A program made the position numbers and the translations under genes. The notes below the pieces were generated by a model. That model was given only the letters and a program-made list of their open reading frames with translations, had not been told where the DNA came from and did not search any database. 64,000 nucleotides of DNA from Ryuthela nishihirai. Its lineage: Eukaryota; Arthropoda; Arachnida; Araneae; Heptathelidae. The DNA lies in NCBI GenBank assembly GCA_038380435.1, contig JAWZYU010000007.1:88240334-88304333 (forward strand), in the 5' to 3' direction. Shown one piece after another: positions 45,685 through 57,094 of the stretch (positions are counted from its first letter, which is position 1; the number at the start of each line of letters is the position of its first letter).

Positions 45685-46358
45685 TCAAGCAGCCATGGTC
45701 TATGAAGGTCTAATCAGACTGTGCAATTTAATCTTCCAAACACATCTAGCTGAGCTACAGTTGTTCCATTTGGCCACTGCATATGAATTCTAATGAAGTC
45801 CTGTTCAACTGTCTGTACATCCCAAGTCTCCCCCTTTTCCTGTGGTGTTTAGGCACATTGTTCATAACTCTATTGCTAATCTGCAGTCATGAATATGGAC
45901 AACTGGCCAAACAAAACAGTCTCTCTCTGTATACAATGCTGCTCAAAGGTAAATGATGACTTTACGAACCTCATTATTTACAAAGTCAAACTATTTAATG
46001 GCCAAGATACTGCATAAGTATCTAGAATCAAATACATCAAATTTCCTGTTATCCAAGCAGCCGCTTGAGGGGTTTTTTGTTGCTTTTTTTGCTTACAAAT
46101 AGTCCAAATTTTCACCATCTTAGCAAACTTTAGAAAGGATCAGACTATTATATAAACATTTTAGTCCTTAGGTGTATACACTTATTTTTCCACAATCTCC
46201 ACAAAATCTTAAAAGTCCAAGCAGCAGTCCTATTCTATTTATCTTATGTTGCACATTGCCAATATCTGTTACACAACTCCTGATAATAATTAAACAGAGA
46301 TTGCTCAAAGGTGTAACAATTCAAAAGAAGTGAAGCACCTCTTGCCTGACCAATTTTG
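45685..46358 (-). mobile_element. RTE-type LINE copy, 3' fragment
   Basis: The left end CCTCAAGCAGCCATGGTCTA matches the LINE 3' end. Decayed RT C-terminal sequence continues to about 46358. A short S2 SINE end is inserted at 46052-46090. Confidence 0.8.
46052..46090 (+). mobile_element. S2 SINE tail fragment in LINE
   Basis: CAAGCAGCCGCTTGAGGGG matches the S2 3' end; the LINE consensus reads through on both sides. Confidence 0.5.
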
Positions 46359-46399
46359 ATCAGGTCAAAATATGGGTTCAGTTCTGTTCCTTAACCATT

Positions 46400-47335
46400 C
46401 TTGATGTTGCATTGGAAAAAACGTTTTTGTTCAAGTCTTTCTGGTACTCTTTAACTTTTATTAAACTGAAACACCCACTTTTTTTCATCCAGGTCTTAAC
46501 TTGGGAGTTGGCATGACACTTTTTGCACTGTCAGTGGGTGCATTTTGTTCATTTGGTAGTCACCAACTGAAAGATAAATTCTTTAAAATATTTTATTCTA
46601 GACACTCTTTTTTTTAACATTTCTTTTAATTTTTCATAATTCTACACTTTATGTTTTGAGAAAACGTACTAATATAATTTTGCTACAAATTAAAGGAAGC
46701 CAACGAAATGTTATTTTTAACTTCATGTACAAATCTGAAGTTATACTACATAGGCAATGTATCGCAAATTCAAATAAGCAAAAAATCCACATGCACAAGA
46801 TAATTACATTTACAATTATGCAATATAAAATACACTCAGATTATTAAGGCTAACAGGAAGAGCTTCAATTAGAAACTTTTCTAAGAGCTAAATTTTTACC
46901 AACATCTGCAAGCTTTAGTTTCACTATTTACAATTCTAATTTTTAAAAATCATATCTTTAGCAAAATACTTCTATTTATAATTCTCAGAATACCATACTC
47001 CATTTCATCTAACTCAAGACCTGATGTAAACAAACAGCTCTTTGATCATTGGCTAAAAACTTCATCACTACATATAAATGTACTTGTCCATGTATAAAAC
47101 TATTGTATAGATTTCTATGATAGGCTGGTTTCAACAAAGAAATGGCCAGAAAAATAAATTTAATCTACTTTATTTGCTTGCTAAATCATGCACTCCAATT
47201 TCATTAACACTTAATACTAACAATCAAAAAATTTATGAATTTGATCAGCAAAACAAAACTAAAACTACTAACTCTCAAGGAAGATGGCTACAGTTGCATG
47301 CACAGCCAAAATAGCACAGACAAAAGATTTGGCTT
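46400..47335. other. Unassigned AT-rich sequence
   Basis: No exon or element recognised. Confidence 0.45.
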
Positions 47336-47665
47336 GGGTTGTTTTACCTGTGAGCAGCATTTTTTTGCATATAATGGGTTAAATGGCCAAGTCACAAGGA
47401 CCCCATGAACTCAGAGAAGATTGGAGGGAAGGGACCCACTGGACAGCTCTTAGGAGATGGACAGTGGCCTCCCATCAAGACATCCAGTGTGTTCTTTAAC
47501 ATGCACAGGGTATAGCTCTCCTGCACATGGGACCATAGGTTAACATCTGATGGATGGGGCATAATCCAATGGATGGTGGCCTTTCCAAGCCCATCAGTAT
47601 CCCCTACTGACCAAAGGCAGGGGGAGGGGGATTTTGTGGAGATAAATTTCAGTGCTGGCCCAGTT
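47336..47665 (-). mobile_element. S1 SINE, diverged
   Basis: Minus-strand copy from TTGGGTTGTTTTACCTGTGA to CAGTGCTGGCCCAG. The tRNA head is lost. A small duplication of GGATGG words lies in the middle. Confidence 0.82.
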
Positions 47666-48563
47666 AAGTATCATGTGGAAATGAAATAAAGGGAACTGCA
47701 AGTGGAATTTCTGAAAGTACATGTGTCTCTAAAAGTGTTTGATTCAAGTCTAATATTCTGTATTCCAGGTAAGCAACAGCAAGTAATTAATAGATACAAA
47801 AATGTGATCAGTTTGCCTTGACAGTTATTAGGAGAAAGGTTCAAGAATTCTTCATCAGAAATGAAATGCTAAATTTAAACCAAGAATTAATACTCATAAA
47901 CACAGATCCTGATTTCCCAAATTTCAATCTAACATCATACAGATATGGTTTTAGGTTTACACTCACAAATGTGAAGCTTCTTTAACTGAACAAGATTATA
48001 TAAAAATATGGAGAAAAATTATTTATGGCATATTAAAGCTTATCATGCAAGTAAAATAAATACTTTCTATTAAGATGAAACTTGGATAAATTCAGATCAC
48101 ACAGTTTCTAAAGTGTGGCAGTCAATATAATAAGTGAACAAGATTTTGAAAATATACTTGTTGACTTAGTAGAAGTAGGACGATACCATATGCAATGTAT
48201 TAGATGATAGCAATTTGCAGCCAATATCGCAGACTGAAATAGCACTTTCAATTTAAAGTTAAATTTGTTCAAATTGTTCCACTGATAATTGTTTACTAAT
48301 TCATATTTGTTCATAATTATTTACATAATTAAACTCAGGCATTTATTTAGTATTGGAGATATAAGGTTATGTAACTCTGGTATTGTGTTTTATATCCACA
48401 TGCTTAACATGTACTTAAAAATGAAGCCCTCAAAATGTAACTGATAGTAGTTTCTTCTGTGCACATTGATAATAGGATGTGCTTGCTTGTGTTGTATGGT
48501 TTGTTTATATTAGATGTCAACTTAAATAAAACTTAGTATGGCCATATCATCACAAGTGTTATA
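47666..48563. other. Unassigned AT-rich sequence
   Basis: No exon or element recognised. Confidence 0.45.
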
Positions 48564-49530
48564 CACTGAAGAGCTAAAATATTATGACCAGCACATCTTT
48601 ATGCAAATGAAGCAACTGCAAGTAAGCAACAGCACATGTGAAGGTCTTGAAATGGTATAAATAATATCTGATACTGAGCTCTGTTGATCAGTGTTATTCT
48701 TGTTCTTCAGGTGGGAAAAGAGTGGACTTAAGTGAGTTGGTCAAAGGCCAAATTGTAAAGACCAGATGACTGGGTCAGAGCATTTGTGAGATGGCAAGGT
48801 TTGTGGGGTGCTCATGGTCAGCATTGGCTAGTACCTTCAAAAAGTGGTCTAACAGGGGGAAAAAAACCACAAACCGCCAGCAAGGTGTGGGCCAACCCCA
48901 GCTCACTGATGCTAGAAGTGAGTGAAGGCTATTCCATATGGTATGAGCCAACAGAAGGGATACTGTGGTGCAACTCGCCTGTAATTTGAATGCTGGTGAT
49001 GGGAGTGTGTCACAACACACAGCACATCAAATCCTGCTAAAAATGGGGCTGTGTAGCCACAGGCTGCTCCAAGTGAGCATCCTAACATGGTTCACCATCG
49101 GAAGCATCTACAATTTGAATGAGCATCAAAACTGGAAACTGAATGATTAGAAAAAGGTCGTCTGGTCTGATGAATTTCCTGTTGCACCATGTGGATGGCC
49201 GGGAACATGTGCATCATTTACCTGGGGAAGAGTTGCACCAGGATGCACCATGGAATGAAAACAAGCCGGTGGAGGAAGTGTAACTGCCTGCATATGAATG
49301 AACTGGCATGTCAGGATCAGTTTTTATGAAAATAAATTTATACATGCCAGTCATTCATGTCCAAGAAACTATGATGTCTACCACTTACCTAAACATCATT
49401 GCAGACCAGGTACATCCTTTCATGGCAACAGTATATCCCTCTAGTTGTGCCTTCTTTCAGCAAGATAATGTGCTATGCCACACTGCCCAGATTGTTCGAG
49501 AATGGTTCGTGGAATATGAGTAAGACTTCC
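48564..49530 (+). mobile_element. Tc1-like transposon, 3'-truncated
   Basis: Starts after TA with CACTGAAGAGCTAAAATATT, same family as 3340-5040. It retains the second catalytic block (FFQQDNVLCHTAQIVREWF at about 49450-49505) and stops shortly after. The frame is broken several times. A small inverted duplication lies at 49290-49348. Confidence 0.8.
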
Positions 49531-49739
49531 CTGGCCTCCAAAGGCTTGTTACATTCCTATTTGCTGAAGCAATCTTCTGATTTAAGCTCACAAGTTTGAT
49601 TCGAACTATTATCAACAAATTTTTCCTTAAATTTTCAAAAATCTCCTAAAAATTAACAAAAAAACTGCTATTTTTAAAAACGAAAGATTTCGGAAGTAAT
49701 TACAAAATACGTACTGCCATTTTTTTTCCATTTGAAAAC

Positions 49740-50210
49740 CTTAGTTTTCATTTTAGTAGATTTATTTTCATAAATTTGTGATCTTTTGGCCGATCAATAA
49801 GTATTGCTTTTTCATAGTTATGCTACATCATATGGCCGGCCTACAACTCTTGCTGTGGATATTTTAACATTGCATTAGGCTATATGTTAATTTTTATTTC
49901 ACTATTTATTATTTTTCCAGTAAAACTTTGATCTGTATCATTTTTTGAAAGTAAAATAAGGTTTTGGATATGGAAGCAAATTCATTTCTGTAGATTTATT
50001 TCCATTACTTAGCGATCTTTCGATTGGCTGATTTATCGATCTTTCTGAGTTATGCTAGATTGGCGGCTGGCTTAAAAGTTGTTGTGGATATTTTATTAAA
50101 CATCCCATAAGCTTATATGTAATCTTTTATTATTTCTTTTTTTTTAGTAAAAATATGAGCTTGTACCATTTTCTGAAATTGAATGTTTTCTTTTAAATGA
50201 TCTGATTTAA
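49740..50210. repeat. Diverged tandem duplication, ~235-bp unit
   Basis: Two adjacent units share TAGATTTATTT, ATCTTT(T)GGCCGAT-like, AGTTATGCTA, GGCxGGC, TGTGGATATTTTA and AGTAAAA words in the same order. Confidence 0.7.
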
Positions 50211-50250
50211 AAGGATTTCATTTCTGAAATCTTTTTAAAATTTTTGCTTC

Positions 50251-50284
50251 CTTATCCAAGGATAAGGAAGCAAAATAGACTTTC
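50251..50284. repeat. Perfect 16-bp-arm hairpin
   Basis: TTTTGCTTCCTTATCC and GGATAAGGAAGCAAAA are separated by AA. Confidence 0.9.
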
Positions 50285-50429
50285 TTGCTATGGAAATCAG
50301 CCATCACGTGGTAGGGCAATTTTGGAAATGCATCCCCTCTGTGAAACTTGTGTAGAAAGTTTCCCCCCCTCCCCCTCTAGAAAAATATAATTTTTTAAAA
50401 TTACGAGTTTTTGTGATTATATTGAATGA

Positions 50430-50900
50430 TTTTAAAGGTAACCCCCCTCCCCTCCCCACCTCAGTACCTTGGCTGTGTCACACAGAAGATGTAACACTGT
50501 TTTTTTGCTTTGGTGCACAAACCTTTCTGTACTTAGCCAAGATTGCCAAACTTCAACACCCAAAGAAAAAAAAATCATAATGTTTAGCAAAAAAAGCAGC
50601 CAAGGAAGTTTTTTTCTATTAATTACCTGTTCAGAAATTCCCATGAATGTGAAAAGTATAAGTCAGTTTGTACAACACTGGCCGTGTTCAAAATATACAA
50701 TATTGAAAAGAATCATTAAAAGAAATACAAATCATATCTCAGGAGGAATATTATATTATTTGGGAGAAAATTTCCTTTCGATAAATATATAATTTAACTA
50801 TTTTAATTCATCAGGTTTTCCAAAACGAAGCCATAATTGTATAGTGTGATAATTTTTTTCACCATATCACATTAAAAAAGGCTTACTAAATATCTGAGCA
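50430..50900. repeat. R-family AT-rich repeat
   Basis: Inverse of 34600-34860, with CCCATGAATGTGAAAAGTAT, TTGAAAAGAATCATTAAAAG and GAAAATTTCCTTT matching. Ends in a CACATTAAAAAAGGCTTA block also seen near 34430. Confidence 0.6.
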
Positions 50901-51359
50901 CGTATTTTCTGATATGAAACATATAAAATCAAGATACAGAAACTGCTTGAAAGACTCTACACTTGAACATATACTTCGGCTCGCAACAACAAATATTGAT
51001 ATGGATGTACACGAAATCATTGCCCAAGAGAGAAGTAGGGTTGAGAGAAGTAGGGCCACAATGCTCCTATTAAATTTATGAAATATTTGATAAGGTTTAG
51101 AAATTTTATCTTGATTTATTATTACTTATTAATTTTCGTATAAATAAAATAATTGTTTGAAATTTTTTAGGCTTATTATTACTTATTATTTTTCATATAA
51201 ATAAAATAATTTTTGAGGTGACATGAACTGACTTTTCAATTACCTATTTTATCCTACTCTTTTTTTTTGGCCCCCAAAATATTGGCAAAAGAAAACGAGA
51301 GAAATATTTACTTAAAACCAAAAGATAATTTTTTGTTATTCAGAAATATATAGCCATTC

Positions 51360-52225
51360 TATTCATGTGCTTTATAATCATTTCTGTCTATTAATTTTAT
51401 TAAAATAAATTTTTATTTGTGTTGCCAGATGCATTTTTTTACTACATGACTCTGAAAAAGATACTATTAAAATAAAACATATCGTCTTTTTGTTAAAAAC
51501 CTTATTTTCAGAAAATCCAGAATTAAATGCTGATTAGTAGTAAATAATCACAGGATAAGTCCTGTAGACATGGAACTCATGAAATGATGAGCTGAAAAAA
51601 ATTTGGTTTTGCCATGAGTGGAATTCGAACCCATGTCTCCAGGAAACATGCCTGTTATGCTACCTCTACACCACCAATGGCTAACCTTTTCTCAGCTTAT
51701 GTGACCTTATAAACCTTCTGGATTTTATTTATTTGATTTGCATTAGTGGCGCCATCTATCCAGGAAGTGGACAACTTTGTTGTCTCAGTAGAGATGGAAT
51801 TAATATTTGTCACTCACGCTCAGGGCGTTAAATCAATAAATCAGTAGTAAATAATCACAGGATAAGTCCTGCAGACATGGAACTCATGAAATGATGAGCT
51901 GAATGGCACCACTAGTGCGAATCAAATAAATAAAATCCGGAAGGTTTATAAGATCACATAAGCTGAGAAAAGGTTAGCCATTGGTGGTGTAGAGGTAGCA
52001 TAACAGGCATGTTTCCTGGAGACGTGGGTTCGAATCCCACTCATGGCAAAAACAAATTTTTTTCCAAATGCTGATTAATTTGGCATACAACATGTCATAA
52101 TTCCTTTCATTAGTTATTTGGCAAAAAAGTTCTAAAGTTAAAGTATTTTTGGCTGAGCATAGGGAGAAAATTGCTTGGCCTCTGGATGGAAACCTGTTTT
52201 TCAGGCTGGGCACTGGAAGGATTAA
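51360..52225. repeat. R-family repeat interrupted by the compound insertion
   Basis: Left part 51360-51536 and right part 52066-52225 are continuous in other copies (27770-27905; inverse at 31955-32110). The right edge CACTGGAAGGATTAA borders TTAA. Confidence 0.6.
51537..52065. mobile_element. Compound tRNA-like repeat with inverted modules
   Basis: The whole 529 bp is flanked by the perfect 12-bp duplication AAATGCTGATTA (51525-51536 and 52066-52077). The order is A - inverted B - C - A - B. A is a 60-bp block (GTAGTAAATAATCACAGGAT at its start) present at 51537-51596 and 51843-51902 with one difference. B (51903-52063) holds a tRNA-like stretch: GGTGGTGTAGAGGTAGCATA, then GTGGGTTCGAATCCCAC, a perfect T stem and loop. 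Inverted B is at about 51597-51754. No protein is encoded. A further diverged B-like copy is at 54055-54235. Confidence 0.88.
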
Positions 52226-53715
52226 GGGACTGTTTGACATTGTTGGCCCTACTTCTCTCAATAAAACCAGTTTCTTGAAAAAATCTGCTAATCATTTTCT
52301 TTCCAGATGCACATGAAATGTGACAACATTACATATGGATTATTCTCTTCGCATTCTCGTATAGGAATTCCAGTGTAGTAACCTAGATATTCTGGGCTTG
52401 CAAGAGATCAGATACTAAAAACGATTCTAAATTTCTCTTTTCAGCAAGGGAAGATAAAAAGCATCTCCAAGGTGTAGGTGTGCTTCTCAGCAGACATGTT
52501 AGTGATGCTCTTCTAGGATATGAGTGCATTAATGAAAGGTTTCTTACAGTTAAATTTCAGACAAGCATTAAAGACTTGAAAGTTATCTGTTGTTATGCCC
52601 CCACTGAGGATGCCAATGAGAAGGATAGATTTTATGGACAACTGCAGGATATTTTGAATTCGGTCAAGAAAGGAGATATTACCCTTGTTCTAGGTGACTT
52701 CAATGCTGAAGCTGGTACTGACTATGACCTTTGGGAAGCAGTGATAGGTCCTTTTGGCATTAGTAGCTGCAATGGCAGTTTCTCCTACATGTGAGTAAAC
52801 TTAATGGTTTGAGAATAACTAACACTTATTACAAACACCACGACATATACATGAGTTTCACCAGACGGGTTGCATAAGAATATGATTGATTGTATATAGT
52901 ATTAATTAAGAGCAAATGGGCTTTCTGTTAGGAATACCAGATCATATAGGGGAGCTATAATTGGATCTGGCCATTACCTTGTTCTCATTACCCTGTACTC
53001 ACTCTTTCAACTTAAACTTAAGAAATGTTGTGCCAAGGTAAAAAAAAACTTATCTTTAACGATGAAGCACTGAAGGACCCAGTTTTAGTTAAAGCTTACC
53101 ATTGATAGGTTACTTAGTCATTATGACAGTCATGGTTTGCATACTATGTGAAGTTGAGGAAGAATGCACCCATTTTAAACAGTCTCTTATTAAAACTAAT
53201 AATACTCTTTCGGTAAAAAGGGGTAGAGGAGGCAAAATTATTTGAGTGATAAGGCACTTGAGCTTATTTTAGAAAGAACTGCAGGAATTCCCTTAATCAA
53301 TACCCTAGTAGTCCTAATAGAAAGCATTACAAAGAGCTTACCAAATGCAAAATATCAGTTTTAGCAACTGATAAGAATCTTTGGCTTGGCTGACAAAGCT
53401 GAGGAAGCTGAAGAAGCAGTTAAACAGCACAACAGCAGAGAGCTGTACCAGATAGTTAATGTTTTGTGTGGTAAAAAAATGGACTGGTATACAGGGAGTG
53501 AAGGATAAACAAGGTAAGGTTATAGAAGGTGAGAATTCTGTCATGACTAGGTGGGATGAGCATTTTGGTGATGTTCTAAACAGTGTGATTATTTCTAATC
53601 CCATTTTTTGTAATGATGATAGATACATTACTGGCTTTAATGTTGATCATATATCACAGTCTGAAGTTATTTCGGCTATTTCTAAACTTAAACTACATAA
53701 ATCCTCAGGAGCTAG
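52200..53715 (+). mobile_element. RTE-type LINE copy, endonuclease half
   Basis: Begins in the LINE 5' region (GGGACTGTTTGACATTGTTG) and runs through the endonuclease: 52480-52794 gives LLGYECINERFLTVKFQTSI and TLVLGDFNAEAGTDYD. Fragments to 53715 cover the linker. It ends before the RT. Frameshifts and stops are frequent. Confidence 0.85.
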
Positions 53716-54054
53716 GAGAAGAGAGTTAGAGTAGAGTGAAGGAGGAGTGCTGAAAGAGTAGCTAATGATTTAATGTGGAAGAGCCAGGATTGTTTTTGTT
53801 ATTTGAATTGTTTTGTAGAAGGAATTATTTGGTGAGTTAATGCTTCACTAAAACTTTTACATTTTATGAAATTGTATTTGACTCATTTTTTTTTCTCTTG
53901 AGCAAAAATAAGTTTAGTATTACTGCATTACATTATTTTTGGATAATCATTAATTTTTTTCTGATCTTACACTCGTTCTAATAAAGAACTCTAATCTAGT
54001 TTTTGGCAAGATTTATTGTCTGGTACTCGAATTTCAAGCTATCCAGCAGTTTAA

Positions 54055-54235
54055 AAATAAATGCTTTGTGGAAAAAATTTCACCATCTCTGACATGTGAA
54101 CCCACATCTCTCCAGAAACATGGCAGAGTTTTCTAACAGTTGAACTAATGCCAGCTCTATCCTTTTTCCACTAATTATGACTTTCAATCTTCCTGTGATT
54201 TTTGGCACCTCCATTTGGTGTCATCTATGATTTTG
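54055..54235 (-). mobile_element. tRNA-like SINE, related to the compound repeat
   Basis: The reverse strand has AGAGATGTGGGTTCACATGTC and CTGCCATGTTTCTGGAG, parallel to the B module at 51903-52063. It appears as a single module. Confidence 0.5.
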
Positions 54236-54788
54236 GGAGGCAACTATTTCTTTTCAATGCACTGAATAAGATTAAAATAAATAATGAAGTCACATCAAGC
54301 TATTTAGCATTATTAATGATTTAAACAATAATTAGCAATCTAAGAGTTACCTGTTGACTTTTAAAGCTTTTTTGGACGAACTGCATGCTGCATGCTGAGC
54401 ATGTTCTGAGGAAAAATTTCACCGACATATGGGATTAAAAATAACATACTGTGGAGCATTATATGGGGGAGTGGTAGGAGAATAAATTTAGCCAGAGTAA
54501 ACCTGTCAGGAAATTGATTGAGGAAGAATCTAGGCTCTTTATTTTCTGAAACATCAAGTTGAGGAATAAAATAAAATAAAAAAGCATTATTTAGGCGCTC
54601 TAAAATGTTTATTTTTGCATATATATATGTAAATAAAAAAGTTAGTTCAAACTTTAATATTTAAAAAAATTTTATGGTACTAATGACAGAGTTTATTGTT
54701 CATGGCTGTATAAGCAGACTTCGTGAACCAGATTTTCAGGGTTGTGACAGTGTAAGGTTTAAAATCAATAAAAAAAATATACTCTTAC
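54236..54788. other. Intron sequence, unassigned
   Basis: AT-rich with a TATATATA run near 54625. No exon supported. Confidence 0.45.
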
Positions 54789-54970
54789 CTCTTCATCATC
54801 ATCTTCACTTTTTTCTTCTGTTTCTTCTGTTTCTTTTTTCTGGACAGGATTCCATGATTCTAAGGTACACTCTCTTAAAAACATATGGCATGAATACAGG
54901 CCTAAAATACGACTGATTGGATTGTTATAATCTTCTTCCAGCATCATAAATGTTGCTATTTTTGCTGCAT
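54789..54970 (-). CDS. Host gene, internal exon with acidic region
   Basis: The minus-strand acceptor TTTTGTAATATAG precedes base 54970 and the donor GTAAGA follows 54789. The exon starts with the last two bases of a split codon, then encodes 60 residues: AAKIATFMMLEEDYNNPISR, LGLYSCHMFLRECTLESWNP, then a run of Glu, Asp, Thr and Lys. It ends in phase 0, matching the next exon at 42974-43210. The acidic tail resembles linker regions of nuclear or cytoskeletal proteins, but I can name no family. The upstream exon that supplies the first base of the split codon is not identified. Confidence 0.75.
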
Positions 54971-55519
54971 CTATATTACAAAACAAAAAATGAGAATGAA
55001 CATTATAGTAAACTCTTCACTAGTTAAACAAGTATTGCTTTATACAAAATTAACAAAAGAAAATGAAATCAACCTATATGCATTCAGAGCCATGAGCTAT
55101 GGAGGTCCAACCAGACTATACCATTTTAGATCTCCAAACATGTCTGTCCTAAGCTATAGCTTCTGCATTTGACCACTGTATGCAAATTCTAATGAGGTCC
55201 TGTTTAACATTTCCTGCTCTTTCTTAGGCTTCTAGGCACACTGTTTACAACTATATTTGCTAATCCATAGTTATGGATACAAGCAACATGCCAAACCAAT
55301 GCATTCTCTCTCTGCACAATATGCTACTGACTCCTTTGCATAATCTTATCATTATATACAAGGTTAAAAACCTAATGCCCAAAATATTGTGTAAGCATCT
55401 AGAATCAAAGGCATCAATTTCCTGTTATCTTGTTTACAAAAGGTTCATGTTTCACTACCATAACTAACTTTAGAATGTACCAAACTATTGTATAACCTAA
55501 TTTCAGTCATTAAGTGTAC

Positions 55520-56638
55520 ACTGAAGTGCCATTGAATTAGGGATAGGAGACGTTATCCAAATTAAGTACTGCAAGTCCCGCATTTGCACGCATGTGTGAC
55601 TGAAACTCTGGTCACATATAGCTGTCAGATTTGGCTTCCCCAAGCATTCATCATGAGAAGCGTAATGGGAAAGGAACGGAATTTAGATGCATTTGACAGA
55701 GGGTAGATCGGAGGTGCCCAACAGATGGGACACTCAATCTCTGAAATTGTCAACAAACTTGGATTTTCTCATATGACAGTTTCAAGAGTGTTCCAGGAAT
55801 ATGAAAATTCCAGCATAAATACAAGCACCCAGACAAACTGCAAAGGACAACCAGCCTGGAATGATCGTGGACTTCACCATCTGACCCGCATTGTATGGAC
55901 CAATAGGGGCCAGACATTATCTGAAATGGAATTTCCCATCTTGAATTTCCCATCTGAACGTGGGTTCCAGCCGGGAAGTGGGCTCAACGCCTTGCCTGGG
56001 CTAAAGAACATCAAAAATTGGCAGATAGCCTGGAGTGATGAATGCTGATTTAAACTTCATCATGCCGATGGGAGACTGAGGGTATGGCACCAATCCCATG
56101 GATCCTACATGTCAGGTCAGAACAGTACAAGCTGGTGGTGGCTCAGCAATGGCTTGGGGTGTCTTCAGTTGGACGTCTATCGGACCTTTAATACATGTAC
56201 CGACAACTTTCAATGCATCCCAGTATGTAGAACTCATGGCTGACCATTTACACCCATTTATGACCATCATGCATACCAATGGAGATGGCATCTACCAGCA
56301 AGAAAACTGTACATCTCACAGGTCCAGGTTGGCTACTGCATGGTTGCAGGAGCATTCTGCTGATTTTGAAATAATGAATTGGCCACTTAGAAGCCCAGAT
56401 TTAAATCCCATCGAAAATCTTTGGAATACCGTCGAGCAGAGTGTTCGGCCTGTGTCCCATCAGCGGTATCTTTGAGAGTATTGTGGAAAGCTCTGGAGGA
56501 TGCATGGGTAGCCATACTTGTGGAACATTTACGCAAGCTTGTGGAGTCCTTGTCTCATCATGTGGCGGCTGTTATCAGGACCAGAAGGGGTCCAACATGT
56601 TACTAGGTTGCTATCCCTAATTCAATGGCACTTCAGTG
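55520..56638 (+). mobile_element. Tc1-like transposon, complete ends
   Basis: The 28-bp inverted repeats are perfect or nearly so: CACTGAAGTGCCATTGAATT at the left and AATTCAATGGCACTTCAGTG at the right, flanked by TA (55518-55519 and 56639-56640). The length of 1119 bp is slightly short for Tc1. It is inserted in a LINE. Confidence 0.93.
55725..56475 (+). pseudogene. Tc1 transposase, broken
   Basis: The first frame (55725-56048) gives a paired-type DNA-binding start (GHSISEIVNKLGFSHMTVSR) and ends at WSDEC followed by TGA, where Tc1 proteins have Arg-Phe; the first catalytic Asp is present. After a frameshift near 56095, the frame 56098-56475 continues: GGGSAMAWGVFSW, then YQQENCTSHRSRLATAW, where the second catalytic Asp is Glu, then SPDLNPIENLWN with the final Glu. 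At least three lesions (stop, frameshift, Asp to Glu) make it inactive. The terminal repeats remain usable in principle by a related enzyme. Confidence 0.88.
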
Positions 56639-56640
56639 TA

Positions 56641-57094
56641 TATGTATGACCATTCACACTATATTTGAGGGTGTTGTCCTATCGATTGTTATTATTGTTG
56701 ATGAGATTGGAGAATTTAAGATAATATTTACAATTCAGAATCATTTATTTGTACTAAATTATAAAATAATTCTTGTAATAATATGAACCTTTGACAAATT
56801 AAGTTATTTTATTGATTTTTTATTTTTTTATTTTACTAATTTTTTTCATTTCAAAAGAAATTAATGTATGTATATCACATTTTATTTTAGAACTTTTTAG
56901 GATATTTGCCACTTTTCAAGAATGATTCTGCTAAATATGGCATAAAGTTAATAGTATTATGACAAAAATTAACAAACGAATAGTATGGCTAGAAAATATA
57001 TTTGTCAATAAGTATCCTATTTTGTCCTCAAAGAAAAATTGTCACTCTATGTATATGTCTATTAACATGTCTCTATGTATACATTATATAAAGT
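56641..57094. other. Extra segment in the LINE copy, unassigned
   Basis: Not present in other LINE copies. No clear terminal repeats. Confidence 0.4.

Noticed and set aside
51525..52077. Hammerhead ribozyme in the compound repeats
   Set aside because: I looked for the CTGATGA and GAAA core with suitable stems and did not find it.
54765..54986. Independent small acidic gene
   Set aside because: It is bounded by splice signals and continues in phase with other minus-strand exons, so it is treated as an exon.
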